DNA of 64,000 nucleotides from Isochrysis galbana (Eukaryota > Haptophyta > Isochrysidales > Isochrysidaceae), in contig CM030941.1 of assembly GCA_018136815.1 (NCBI GenBank), positions 2,079,539 through 2,143,538 of the forward strand, given 5' to 3'. Position numbers and translations under genes: made by a program. Position 1 is the first letter of the stretch; each line of letters starts with the position of its first letter. The notes under the pieces are model-generated. The model made no database searches. It worked only from the letters and a program-made list of their open reading frames with translations, and was not told the DNA's origin. Shown here in pieces: positions 21,152 through 31,906 of the stretch.

Positions 21152-21190
<39 letters not shown>
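20770..21190. repeat. Long polypurine GA/GAAGA tract
   Basis: About 420 bp of almost pure purine on the plus strand. It includes a run of ~6-bp GAAGAGA units (20869-20950) and GAGCGA units (20990-21120). It lies immediately upstream of the BAG-like gene start. ORFs through it are artefacts. Confidence 0.95.
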
Positions 21191-21191
<1 letters not shown>

Positions 21192-22558
21192 AATCGGAGT
21201 TTGACGTCAAACGGCGAGGTGAAACGTTGGTGAAAGCAGGTTTTGTTTGTCTACGCCCACTGGGCTCCGGGTTCTCCTACTGGTTTTTCTTTCTCCCTCG
21301 CGAGCGATGGCGGTGCGCTTGGTGGGTCAGCGGGTGTGCCGCGCAAGTCGGTTCGCCTGCACCTGCACCCACCTGACCCACTCCATCACTCTCGCCCACA
21401 CCCCACGAACGCAGGCCGATGCGGACGATGCGAGCAAGAAGTGGCGCATGGATTGGACAAAGCCACACAAGACCGCGCTGACCTCAATGCTGTTTGCTGC
21501 TGCTCTGGCTGCTCCCTGGCAGACAGCGCGATAATCGCAGACAGCGCGATAATCGGTCGCCATCGCTCTGCTTCGGATTCGGATTCGAGCGGGGAGAGAC
21601 GAGGGGAAATCTTCCCCCGGTCCCACGATAAAAATGTGGGTCTCCGGATCAACAAGATTTTTTTCAACCCACAACTACAACCAAGTCTCCCCACCTGTAC
21701 AGTCATTGGACTCCTGGCGGGGAGGAGGCCCAAAGCGCCGCGCTAGCGCTAGCCGCCGGTGCCGCTCGCGACGGAGTGGTTCAGAGCCCTTTGGCTACGC
21801 TCGACCCGACAGGCTATGCATTGACCAAGAATGGCCATGATCCCCAAAGATGCGTCGGGCGCTTACCGCCACTACCAACATTTAAACTCGGCCGTGTAGC
21901 TCACGACGGACGAGGCGGCCGGGTACCCTCGACGTCGGCCCCTCGCCAGAGTGTTAAGATAGCACGAGCACACACAGCCACAGACACCCACATAGACACA
22001 CACACACGTGGGATGAGTCAAGCCCCCCCCTCCCCCCTAGTTGATGACGTATCATCTAGCCGCCGACTGTTGCACGTCGGCGACCTTCGCCCTCCGTAGA
22101 AGCATTCCCGCCGGTGCTGACGAGCCGCTACTCGTCGAATATTAGCCAATGGCATGGGTTTGGATGGGCGACTGCATGGCCGAGTGAAGGCGCGCCGGAC
22201 ACACCAATCCCAACGGGATGGCGTCATCGCGCCAAGCGTTCACAACCTGCCACGCGGTACAGAAGACGGACGGGATGGCACGGTGGTCGACCAAGGCAAC
22301 TAGGCTGATGCCAGTTCAGGTTCCGTCTCCGTGCGATCTCTGAAGGCCCTCGCGTGCGCCCTCGAAATAGCAAGCGTTCAAGGCAGCCGCCCCCTTGGCT
22401 CTCCGCAGCGTGGGACGCCAACGCAAGAGCCGGTGGGGTGAGAGGCCTCGTCTACGTACTGAGTAGGCCAATAGGGGGCCACTATCAGTCCAACCCAGAA
22501 GCGCTGGGTGCCACCCTCGCGCGCAAGCGGGCGTGGAGAGAGACGGGTGGTGAGTAGT
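21191..22558. other. Intergenic, no gene seen
   Basis: No recognisable coding region in 1.4 kb. It contains a perfect 18-bp tandem pair (CAGACAGCGCGATAATCG at 21520 and 21538) and a CA-rich stretch near 21965-22010. The right end is the probable 3' flank of glycine decarboxylase. Confidence 0.5.
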
Positions 22559-25500
22559 TCAGGCGGCTTGCTCCATCGAGTCCTCTACCTCGATGAAGAC
22601 CTCCATCGGCGGGCACGAGCAGACCAGGTTGCGGTCGCCATACGTGTCGTTGACGCGCGAGGTGGTCGGCCAGAACTTCTCCTGGCGCAAGTTGACAACC
22701 GGGTAGGCGGCCTTCGCGCGCGGGTATGGTCGGTCCCACTTCTCACCCATACAGACGGCCATCGTGTGCGGCGCGTTCTTGAGCACGTTATTTTCGCGCG
22801 GCTGGACACCCGACTCGATCTCGGCGATCTCCTTGCGGATGTTGATGAGCGCGTCAACAAAGCGGTCGAGTTCTGCCTTGTCCTCCGACTCGGTAGGCTC
22901 GATCATGATGGTGCCCGCGACGGGCCACGACATGGTGGGCGCGTGAAAGTTGTAGTCGGCGAGGCGCTTTGCAACGTCCGCCTCACTGATCCCAGCCGAC
23001 GCCTTGAACTCGCGCAGGTCGAGGATGAACTCGTGCGCGCACATGCCGGTCTTGCCGGTGAAGAGCACCTTGTAGTGGCCCGAGAGACGGGCGGCCATGT
23101 AGTTGGCATTCAGGATGGCCACTTGCGTTGCCTTCTTCAAGCCGGCGGCGCCCATCATGGCGCAGTACATCCAGGAGATGGGCAGGATGGAGGCGGAGCC
23201 CCACGGGGCTGCCGCGACAGGGCCAAAGGACTGGGCGCCACCCGTCTCGATGACGGGGTGGTTGGGTAGGAAAGGCTTGAGGTGGGCGGCGCAGCCGATG
23301 GGGCCGACGCCTGGGCCGCCGCCACCATGCGGGATGCAGAACGTCTTGTGCAGGTTGAGGTGGCACACATCAGCCCCGAAGTAGCCGGGCCCGCAGAGGC
23401 CGACCTGTGCGTTCATGTTGGCGCCGTCCATGTAGACCTGGCCGCCGTTATCATGGATGGTGTGGCAGATTTCGACGATGGTCTCCTCGAAGACGCCGTG
23501 AGTGGAGGGGTAGGTTATCATTAGCGCCGAGAGCTTGTCCGCGTGCTTCTCGGCCTTCGCCTTGAGGTCGGCCATGTCGACGTTGCCCTCGGCGTCGCAG
23601 CCAACGGGCACGATGCGCATGCCGCACATGGCGGCCGAGGCGGGGTTCGTGCCGTGCGCCGAGACAGGGATGAGGCAGACATTGCGGTCGCCTTGGCCAA
23701 TGGACTCCTGGTAGGCCCGGATGGCACGCAGCCCCGCGTACTCGCCGGTGGCCCCCGAGTTGGGCTGGAGCGACATACCCGGGAAGCCAGTGATCTCGCA
23801 GAGCATCTGCTCGAGCGAGTCGATCATCGCCTTGTAGCCCATGGTTTGCTCGGGTGGCGCGAAAGGGTGGATGCCGTTTATCTTAGGCCACGTGATCGGG
23901 ATCATTTCGGAGGTGGCGTTGAGCTTCATCGTGCATGAGCCCAGAGGAATCATGCAGTGGACCATGGAAAGATCGCGTGAGGCCAGCTTGAAGATATAGC
24001 GCAGCAGCTGGTGCTCCGACTGGTGCTGCGAGAATACAGGGTGCGTCATGAACTCGGAGGTACGTGTGAGCGCGTCGGGCAACGCTGGCACCTCGGCGGT
24101 GAGCAAGTCGTCAGCGCTGAAGGCAGGAGCCGCGCCGCCGTTGAAGGCACGCCATGCGGCCTCGAGGTCGGCGAGACTGGTCGTCTCGTCGGTGGCAAGC
24201 GTGATTGTCGAGTCGTCGAGCTTGCGGAAGTTGATGCCCTCCTGTACGCCGGCGGCGAGCACCTCGTCGACCGTCTTGCCGGGCGGCGGCGAGACGCGCA
24301 CCGTGTCGAAGAAGGGCGTGTCGGGCGAGGTGCAGCCGAGCTTGAGGAGGCCGGCGCGCAGCATAGTGGCCGACTTGTGGCAGTGGGACGCGATGTCCTT
24401 GAGTCCCTCTGGGCCGTGGTACATGCCGTAGAGCGCAGCAATGTTGGCGAGAAGAGCCTGCGCCGTGCAAATGTTCGACGTGGCCTTGTCGCGCCGGATG
24501 TGCTGCTCGCGTGTCTGCATGGCCATGCGGTAGGCGGGCTTGCCCTGAGCATCGATGGAGAGGCCAATGATGCGGCCGGGCATCTTGCGCGCGAGCGACT
24601 GCGAGGTGGCAAGGAAGCCGGCGTGCGGCCCGCCGAAGCCAAGCGGCACGCCAAAGCGCTGCGCTGAGCCAACTGTGATGTCGGCACCCCACTCGCCCGG
24701 TGGTGCAAGCTGCGTGAGCGAGAGCAGGTCGGCGGCGACGGCCAGCTTGGCGCCCTGCTTGTGCAGCTTATCGGCGAAGGAGGCGTACGAGTGTACCGTG
24801 CCGTCGGTCGCCGGGTACTGCACAAGCGCGCCGCAGAGGTTGTCGGGCGCCTCAAAGGTCTCAAAGTCGCCCTCGACGATGGTGATGCCGTGGCCCGCTG
24901 CACGCGTGCTAACGACCGCCTTGGTTTGCGGGTGAACGCGCTTGTCGACAAAGAAGACAGGCTTGCCCGAGGCGCCGCCATAGATCATCGCCATCGCCTC
25001 GGCCGCGGCCGTCGACTGCGGGCGGAGGGGTGGGCGGAAGGCGGATGAGGCAGGGGGGAGGGTAGCAGCCGCCATGCAGGCGCCGGGCGTGCGCGGCCAA
25101 ACGGTGGCGCACCTCATCCAGGAGTGAGGAGTTGCAGAGCTCCATCGCGGTGAGGTCAGCGACCATGGTCTGAAAGTTCATCAGCGACTCGAGCCGTCCC
25201 TGCGACACCTCCGGCTGGTATGGCGTGTACTGGGTGTACCACCCTGGGTTCTCGAGGACGTTGCGCAGGATGACTGCGGGCGTCTTGCAGTCGTGGTAGC
25301 CCATACCCATCATGGAACGGAGGACGCGGTTGGGCGCGATGAGACGCTCCAGCTCTGACAACGCCTCCGTCTCCGAGAGCCCGCGCGAGTACGGGCCCAG
25401 GTCGAGAGGCCTGTCGAGAAGGATGCCAGCAGGGACTGTCGCCGAGATCATCTCGTCGAGCGAGCTCTTGCCAACGGTGGCGAGCATCTCGCTCATCTCG

Positions 25501-25616
25501 GAGTCGCGCGGGCCGAGGTGTCGCGGCGCGAACGAGTCGCGCGGCGCCAGCGCACGCGCAGCGCTGCTCAGCCCCCGGCGGGGGGCGCGGCGGAGCAGGG
25601 CGGCGGCGGCCCTCAT
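22559..25616 (-). CDS. GLDC: Glycine dehydrogenase (decarboxylating), P-protein of the glycine cleavage system
   Basis: PLP enzyme that decarboxylates glycine and passes the aminomethyl group to H-protein lipoyl arms in mitochondria. About 986 residues from exons 25113-25616 and 22559-25015. The 97-bp intron 25016-25112 uses donor GTGCGC, and the join reads [19 protein letters not shown], a motif conserved from bacteria to man. The N-terminus [20 protein letters not shown] is Arg/Ala-rich like a mitochondrial presequence, followed by the conserved FAPRHLGP. The PLP lysine lies in [18 protein letters not shown]. Other family blocks are [45 protein letters not shown] and the C-terminal CSCPPMEVF. 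Length and order match a full single-chain P-protein. The gene is divergent from the NT-C2 gene. Confidence 0.98.
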
Positions 25617-26272
25617 GGCAGCTGCGGCGGCGGCGGCGAGGGGAGGAGGGGGGAGGGGGAGAGGGGAGGGGGCGTGGAGGGAGCGGAGAGAATCTCGAGG
25701 GGAGGGTGCCAGAGAGGGAAGAGAGAGCGCCCAAGCACGTTAGAGAGGCGTGGGGATGGTGAGGCTCAGAGTTGGCGAGCCCCAAGGGTTGAGTACTTTA
25801 GAGAGTCCATTGTGGGAAAAGGGGGTGAGGGCGGGGAGGAAGCGCGGGTGCGGCGGCGGCGGCTCGTTTGGGCGGAGGAAGCGAGGAGAGAGAGAGGTGG
25901 GGAGGTGGAGGGAGGTGGAGAAGGAAGCTGCTGCCCCCGGGGGGGGGGAGGATGTCTGGGCGCCGACCACCTTCCCCCTCTTCCCCCTCCCCCCCACCCT
26001 CCCCCTCTCCCCATGGGGCTGCTCCCACGGTATTTTTTTACCTCCTACCACAGTTTTCTTGTCGCCGCCTCTCCCCTCCCCTCCCCATCCCTCTCGCTCC
26101 CCGCCCCCCCATTCTTTTCTAACATCTAAGTCGAGGACGGCCTCCGCCCGCCGGCGCTCGCTCTTCTCCCCGCGCGCCGCTGCCCCGCCCCCCCTTCTCT
26201 CTCTTCTCTCCCCCCCACGCCCAAACTCTCCCCCCCTCCCCTCCCCTCCCACGGCCCTGTAGCGCTACAGCT
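25617..26272. promoter_or_regulatory. Divergent intergenic region between GLDC and the NT-C2 gene
   Basis: The 656-bp gap between two start codons facing away from each other must hold both 5' regions. It is GA-rich at the GLDC end and CT-rich at the NT-C2 end, so each gene has pyrimidine-rich sequence on its coding strand just before the ATG. No TATA box is evident. Confidence 0.5.
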
Positions 26273-28795
26273 ATGCCCTCTGTCCTCTCCGCCGCCTCGG
26301 CGCTCAAGGCGTCCTCTCGCCTCCGCCCCGGATCAAAGGTGCGGCACGTGGGCCGATCGCGCTCCAAGTTTGCATTCGAGGCGAGCGCCATCTCCGCCTC
26401 ACAGCTGCCCGAGCGCCTCGACGCCGGCTCGCAGGAGCTCGTAGTCCAGCTCGCGCGAGGGCCCAAGATTGCGCAGGCGAGCATCGACGTGCCCGGCGGT
26501 CGGCCTGAGGGTGGCTGCGCCGTGTGGGGCGCGCAGAAGCTGAGCTTTGTTGCGACACTCTACTCGAGCAAGACAGGCAAGTCCTACTCAGACAAGCGCT
26601 ACCGCGCCACACTGCTCGCCGCCAAGCCTGCCGCCTTTGGCACATCCAAGCGCGCGCTGCGCGAGATCGGGCACGCCGACTTCAACGTTGCTGACTACGC
26701 TGGCAAGGCGGAGCCAGCACGTGTCGTTTTGAGCGTGCCGGTAGGCAAGTCCAAGTCCAAGAGCTCGCGCGGCAGCGGCGGCGCCTCCGCCATCGAGCTC
26801 GTCTTCACGCTCAGCGCGTCGCACTTGGGCACGGCCGACGCCGATGACGACGACGACGATATGTCCATCTCGAGCGCCATCAGCGGCTTCTCCAACGGCT
26901 CTTCCCTCCGCACCGGCTCGGAAGCGCCATCCGAGTCGATGTACGAGCAGGATCTCGACGGCTTCGTTGAGGACTCGAGCCATAGGCACTCGGGAGTCGG
27001 TCCCGAGTCGAGCGCGGGTAAGCGGTGGTCGGGCGTGTCGGGCCTCAACGCGGCTCGCACCGCTATTCCCGCCGTGCCGTCGCACCAAGCTGGCGGCATG
27101 AGCGCGGCCGAGGTCATCGCTGCGCGGCAAAACGTTGCCATTGGGGCCGGAGCTGTCACCTTAGCGTGCAGCTGCTATACGGCTGCCAAGGCGGAACCTC
27201 AGAGCAGGAGCCTGTGGGGCGACGAAGACGACGCAACTCCGGGTGCCGACGGCGGGCTGCAGCCGGCTTCCGGGAGCAGCAATCCGTTTGATACGGGACC
27301 TCCGTCCCACAACCCGTTCGACAAGGAGCCCGCTTCGTCCAACACTAGGGAGGGCAGCTGCGTCGCCGTCGACGACGTGGAGGGGGCCATGACGGCAGCG
27401 GCGGCCACCGCCGCCACGCGCGCGGTCCTGAGCAGGCCAGCAGCGCGCGAGGATGAACCCCCTCGCGACCGGCTCAATGGCGAGGACGGCGCGCGCGAGC
27501 AAATCCGTCAGCTGCGGGGCATACGAGAAGGGCTGGAGGAGCGGCTACAGAGCATGAAGAAGTCAAGCGCATTCACCAAGACGCGGCCAGTCCGCACGCA
27601 ACCGGCCGAGTCGGTCAGTCCCGCTGCCGCGCCCGACGAGGTTGCGCACGGGCCGGCCGGCCCGCGCGCCGAGCCGGCGGAAGAGGAGGAGAGCGCCGAG
27701 CCGAGCGCCGAGCCGAGCGCAGCCGCCTCGCAAGTTTCTCCGCCGCGCGCCCAGGCAGCCTTCTCACGCGCCGACACTGCCGCCCGTGGCACCGGCCCTT
27801 CGCCCGAAATGAGAGGTTCATGGGCGCATGTAGAGCGACGGTCGGGCGATAAGGCGTCGCTCGATGCTACCGTCGCGCCGCCTACGATCAGCACGCAACC
27901 TAGCCGAGCAGAGCAGTTGAAGGCACAGTTCACATGGATGGCGCAGCAGCTCGAGGCGTCGCGCGCCGAGGCCAAGGCTGCCTGCGCCGAGCGCGACGAA
28001 CTCTGGCAGGCTCTCAAGGAGAGTCGCGAGAAGGAGAGCCGGCGGTTCAAGGACGCCAGCGCGGCGGCGGCAGCCGAGCTGGCTGCGCTGCGAGAGCAGG
28101 TAACCACGTTGATGAGAGAGGCGGAAGACCTTCAGCGGCGCGAGCGTGCGGCGGTGGAGCGCGCGGAGGCCGCCAAGGAGGAGGCCAAGGCGGCGCTATC
28201 AGAGCGTGACGCGCTGATTCAAGCTGCCCAGCAAGGCGAAGGGGCCGAGGCCGCCAAGGAGGCGGCAATGGGCGAGATCTTCGCGCTACGCGACGACGTT
28301 GAGTCTCTGCATGAGGAGCTCGAGGCGGCGGCCGAGCGAGAGCGCATCGCGGCTAATCGCGCCGCGAAGGCGGAGTCCGAGGCGGCGCAAGCGCGCCACG
28401 AGCTCAAGGAGGCTCTGACAAATTGCGAGCAGCGGATCAATGAGTGCGAGAGGGAGTGCGAGCAGCGGATCGAGCATGGCGCTACCGCCAGCGCAAGCAA
28501 TTCCAACTTGGAGGAGCAGTGCGCACAGTTGTCGGTAGAGTTGGTCGAGACCAAGCTCGCTGCGGCACAGTACGCCTATGAGCGAGACCTTGCTAAGCAG
28601 CGGCACCTCAAGGCGCGCGCAGGTGGCACCCAAGTCGCAGAGCAGCTTACGACGATGGAGGTGCGCTACGAGGATTTGCGGCGGAGATATGACACCGACA
28701 TGCGCGGCATGATCGACCTCAAGCTGCAGTGTGCAGAGGCGTGCGCCCGGATCACGGAGCTCGAGGACCATTTGGCGGCAGTCCGTCGCAGGTGA
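26273..28795 (+). CDS. NT-C2 domain (EEIG1/EHBP1-type) coiled-coil protein
   Basis: 840 residues. Residues ~15-190 form an N-terminal C2 of the EEIG1/EHBP1 type: KFAFEASAISASQLPE, VVQLARGPKIAQASI, VWGAQKLSFVATLY, RALREIGHADFNVADYAG, AIELVFTLSASHL. That domain binds membranes or partners in endosome and plastid-movement proteins. Next come an Asp-rich linker (~195-200), a long Ser/Ala/Pro-rich region with NPF triplets (SSNPFDTG, SHNPFDKEP, possible EH-domain ligands) and a coiled coil from ~546 to the end. The stop TGA at 28793-28795 lies inside CGCAG|GTGAGC, a perfect splice donor, so the true protein may continue in a downstream exon. The start at 26273 is the first ATG after a CT-rich leader. 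It may act in membrane trafficking. Confidence 0.8.
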   Translation: MPSVLSAASALKASSRLRPGSKVRHVGRSRSKFAFEASAISASQLPERLDAGSQELVVQLARGPKIAQASIDVPGGRPEGGCAVWGAQKLSFVATLYSSKTGKSYSDKRYRATLLAAKPAAFGTSKRALREIGHADFNVADYAGKAEPARVVLSVPVGKSKSKSSRGSGGASAIELVFTLSASHLGTADADDDDDDMSISSAISGFSNGSSLRTGSEAPSESMYEQDLDGFVEDSSHRHSGVGPESSAGKRWSGVSGLNAARTAIPAVPSHQAGGMSAAEVIAARQNVAIGAGAVTLACSCYTAAKAEPQSRSLWGDEDDATPGADGGLQPASGSSNPFDTGPPSHNPFDKEPASSNTREGSCVAVDDVEGAMTAAAATAATRAVLSRPAAREDEPPRDRLNGEDGAREQIRQLRGIREGLEERLQSMKKSSAFTKTRPVRTQPAESVSPAAAPDEVAHGPAGPRAEPAEEEESAEPSAEPSAAASQVSPPRAQAAFSRADTAARGTGPSPEMRGSWAHVERRSGDKASLDATVAPPTISTQPSRAEQLKAQFTWMAQQLEASRAEAKAACAERDELWQALKESREKESRRFKDASAAAAAELAALREQVTTLMREAEDLQRRERAAVERAEAAKEEAKAALSERDALIQAAQQGEGAEAAKEAAMGEIFALRDDVESLHEELEAAAERERIAANRAAKAESEAAQARHELKEALTNCEQRINECERECEQRIEHGATASASNSNLEEQCAQLSVELVETKLAAAQYAYERDLAKQRHLKARAGGTQVAEQLTTMEVRYEDLRRRYDTDMRGMIDLKLQCAEACARITELEDHLAAVRRR

Positions 28796-30117
28796 GCGGC
28801 AGAAGTGCCACAAGCGTGGGCACCACTGAGTACACGGCGACAGAGGAGCGCCACCTGCGCGTGACAAGAGGCGCAGGGAGCCCATGGCGGTGGGAAGCCC
28901 CAGATGCGAATCGCATTGAGGGGGTGCTGCGGAGCGAGCCTAATCCTCACTGGGAAAACGGGCAACATCATCCCGACCTGCGCGGAGCACGCCACGGTCA
29001 ACATTGGCGAGAAGGATGGTGGCCCGGCGAGCGCTGAACATCTCAGACAAGGACACGGAGAGAGTCTTGAACGTTTCTCTTTAGTGACAGTCCCTCTCCC
29101 CCCCCCCCGCGGTTTTTCCGTTGCGCGGACGGTTCTTAAGGTCGCGTACCCTCGGGGTCCGTCTTTCCTTGTTCTCTCGTGTTTCCCATCCCTCGTTTCT
29201 CATCTGTTCCACCCCTTTCTTCCCTGATTGTTCTCGTTCCCCCGGTATGTTTTCCCTCTCGTTCTAGTCCGTCCTTCGCCTTTTGTCATAGTCTCCAAGT
29301 CGCCTTGAGCGCCCCCCGGCCTGCCACTGCAGTTGCCCCATGTGAGCCCCTGGTCGTGTGTGCTGAGTCGAGCTCCACGCCCGCGTCCTCGACCCCTCTC
29401 CCAGTGCCGTGATCCCTTGTCCTGCTCCAATTGTTCGCGTGTGGGCTTCCCTTCGGTTCAACATTCCTCTTGCATCATGAGCATAGATGCTCCATTAGGC
29501 TGATATTAGATCCTGATATCATGATATTAGGTCCTCTAGACCTGTTGGCCTGATATAAGGTATATATAAGGATAAGGTCATGACGAGGTCAGGCGAGTAT
29601 ACAAATAATTAAATAAACCTTTTTAATAGTCTCACCCCACACGCGGCCGTGGACCCTCTGCTTTCTTCAAGAAAGCAGCAAAAACTTCCTACACCCCCGC
29701 ACTCCCCCACTCCCCCGGCGGCCCTCCCCCACGGTCAACGAGAAGAAGTACGCCAACTCTTGGCCCGGCGCATAAAAGCTTTCGCGTTGCACCCGGGGGC
29801 TCCGAACCATACGCACGTTCTCCAGGTGGAGTTGCCACTCAACCCCGGCGCTGTTCCTCGTTCCTCACCGGCATGCTCCGTCTAGAGTGGGCCATCGAGG
29901 TGAGAGAAGGTTTACGCCACCGAGAAACCTGTAGTGCTTGTGCCATACTACGCCTCATTTTGGTGCTGCAGACACCTCGTGTGGCGCACACGATTGCCGG
30001 AGCCGGTAGCCCTAAGCTTGCGGGCGGTGCTCTTGTATAGGAAGAATCGCCTGTGGCGGTTCTCCATGTCTGGGAATACAGGTGGAGGGAACGGGTGAGT
30101 AACGAAGCAGTCACATG
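28796..30117. other. Intergenic; possible downstream exons and repeat debris
   Basis: No firm gene. 28880-29040 has an open plus-strand stretch that could be a spliced continuation of the NT-C2 gene, but nothing recognisable is encoded. 29485-29580 is AT-rich with short repeats of the GATATTAG(A/G)TCCT type. 29607-29640 carries the A-rich edge word (CTTTTTAATAGTCTCAC) of the retroelement family at 16.5 kb. Confidence 0.4.
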
Positions 30118-30423
30118 CTATGCTCTGCCGCCTTCACCGTCCTGCAGAAGGCGGCCGTGCAGCCAGGCGCGCGTGCAGACACTCACCACTCCCGCCTGGT
30201 GAGGGGCAGAGACCGCTTCGGCCGCCTGCGCCTCGTGCACATCGCATACTGGGCAACAGCACCTTGGCGCGCCTCCGCCGTCAAAGCTTTGCAGGCGGCG
30301 CATGACATGCAGGGGGACAGGGGCGCCACTGGGAGCGGTTGTAGCCCCTCGTGTGGCGCCACCATAAGCCATGTGGCCTGCTGGGCAGCCAACTGGACCA
30401 GCGAGCTCATCCAAGCCATACAT
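30118..30423 (-). pseudogene. CPVCD/W-rich module, copy C, truncated
   Basis: 101-residue frame starting MYGLDELAGPVG. It shares PLHV, CCPVCDVHEAQAAEAVSA and VSVCTRAWLHGRLLQDG with copies A and B, then runs into a stop where the others continue with the Trp-rich part. The upstream edge on this strand is TTAAGGTGGCT near 30518, matching the TTAAGGTGG edges of the other copies. It sits between repeat debris and the phosducin-like gene. Confidence 0.5.
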
Positions 30424-30702
30424 GGCCTCTGGGAGCTGCTTTGCGGGAGAGACTCCCTTGGTACCGGTGCGCGGCCACCCGTCGGGAGCGCGGTAAACTT
30501 GGCTCGTTAGCCACCTTAAGGCTCCGATAACCTTCATACTGAGCTGACCAGCTGGCGGCGCCGCGCCGAGCCGCGCGAACCTCCCTTCAGCTTGCCTCCT
30601 CTCTGCCCGCACCCCTCCGCGCTGCGTGCGCTGGCCGCTCGGTGCGCGTCTCTTCTGCTCATTTCTAAGTGCGTGGGGCTCGCGCTCCGTCGCGGCCGGC
30701 TC

Positions 30703-31371
30703 ATGGCCTCCTCGTTGCTGCCCACGCACTCGCAGTCGAGCGCGCCCGTCACGACAGACTGGGACGACATCCAGAGGAGGATCGGAAACCTGCCGCCGCT
30801 CGAGCCGCCGCCGCCCAAGCCAGAGTGGGAGCCAGAGGATGCCATCAACAAGCGCCTCAACCAGACGCTCGGCGCTGACCCGAGCGCACCGGACGATCGC
30901 TTGGACGATACTTCGGCGGACGTGGAAGCTCTCCAGCAGTGGAGGGCCAGCAGAATGCATGAGCTCAAAGGCGAGATCGGAAGGTACGGCTTCATTGTAC
31001 ACATCACAAAGGGTGACTTCATCTCAGAAGTAAATCAGGCAGACGCTGGTGTTGGTGTCGTGGTCTTTCTCTTCAAGCAACGCCACTACCACAGCCAGTA
31101 TATGCTAGTGCTGATCGAAAAGCTTGCACGAAAGTTCAGGCATGTCAAATTCTGCCAGATCAGCCACGACGATTGCATACCTGGCTATCCAGACTACAAT
31201 TTGCCGACCCTTCTCATGTACAGAGACGATGACCTCTTGCATCAATGCATTGGAGTTGGCGCATTTGGGGGCTCAGGCTACGGTATTGATGACGTAGAAT
31301 GGGAAATAGCTGTTGCGGGCCTTGTCCACACTGAGTTGGAGCAGAATCCCCATTCCCGGAGACATCGCTAA
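30703..31371 (+). CDS. Phosducin-like protein 3 (PDCL3/Plp2 type)
   Basis: Thioredoxin-fold co-chaperone of the CCT chaperonin, which helps fold tubulin and actin. 222 residues, a single exon, close to the family length. The N-terminus has TTDWDDIQRRIGNLPPLE and the family's helical segment. The thioredoxin-like part has YGFIVHITKGDFISEVNQA, VVVFLFKQRHYHSQYML, LARKFRHVKFCQIS, CIPGYPDYNLPTLLMY, the VGAFGG glycine loop and VEWEIAVAGLVHTELEQNP. All are collinear with animal and yeast Plp2. No CxxC redox pair is present, as usual. The ATG at 30703 was preferred over the in-frame one at 30592 because the added residues match nothing. Confidence 0.93.
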   Translation: MASSLLPTHSQSSAPVTTDWDDIQRRIGNLPPLEPPPPKPEWEPEDAINKRLNQTLGADPSAPDDRLDDTSADVEALQQWRASRMHELKGEIGRYGFIVHITKGDFISEVNQADAGVGVVVFLFKQRHYHSQYMLVLIEKLARKFRHVKFCQISHDDCIPGYPDYNLPTLLMYRDDDLLHQCIGVGAFGGSGYGIDDVEWEIAVAGLVHTELEQNPHSRRHR

Positions 31372-31902
31372 TGGAAAAGGCGGCCATTGCACTCCAGATT
31401 CGCGCCGCCTGGGAAAAGGAAGTTGAAGTTTTCCGCCTCACTATGATCGATGCACTACTTCTACCTCTCTTACTTTTTCGTTTCCCCTGCTCACGCGAGG
31501 GACGGTTCCCCCTCCCCCACGCACACCGTTTTCTCTTTTCTGCACGTAGCTTTCGCGTTCTCTCTGCTGTGTTATTGTTGACTAAGTTTATACTTGGTTG
31601 CCATGGAAAAAAAAATCTTCTTAAAAATTCCCGCTACGTATGCGGCGTGAGGCAGCTTGCTAGTGTACCTCCCTACTACCCAACCTTAACCCCTAGCAAC
31701 CCCCTTCCCCTTCCCCAGTTCCCTCTTTAGCGGAGAAGCTGGTTCCAGGGAGGCCGCGCGCGCTGCTTCGGCCGGGAGTTGGAGAGAAGGGGGTGGGAGA
31801 TTGTGGCTCGTCTCTTGATCTAGTTTCGACTCGGATTTTCCTCATTTATATAACGTGAGATCTTTATTGGTTTTCGGTGCGGTTCTTATTAAGAGATTTG
31901 GC
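31372..31902. other. Intergenic with retroelement edge
   Basis: No gene. At 31607-31650 an A-run followed by TCTTCTTAAAAATTCCCGC matches the edge seen in the 16.5 kb repeats. Confidence 0.4.
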
Positions 31903-31906
31903 TACC

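Noticed and set aside
20693-21193. Ser/Leu repeat ORF and its Arg/Glu mirror
   Set aside because: Microsatellite artefact upstream of the BAG-like gene.
22508-25048. Plus-strand ORFs opposite glycine decarboxylase
   Set aside because: Shadows of a highly conserved coding exon; no independent motif.
30118-31002. 294-residue minus-strand ORF over the phosducin-like gene
   Set aside because: Its upstream half is the antisense of the phosducin-like coding region; only the module part below 30423 is supported.
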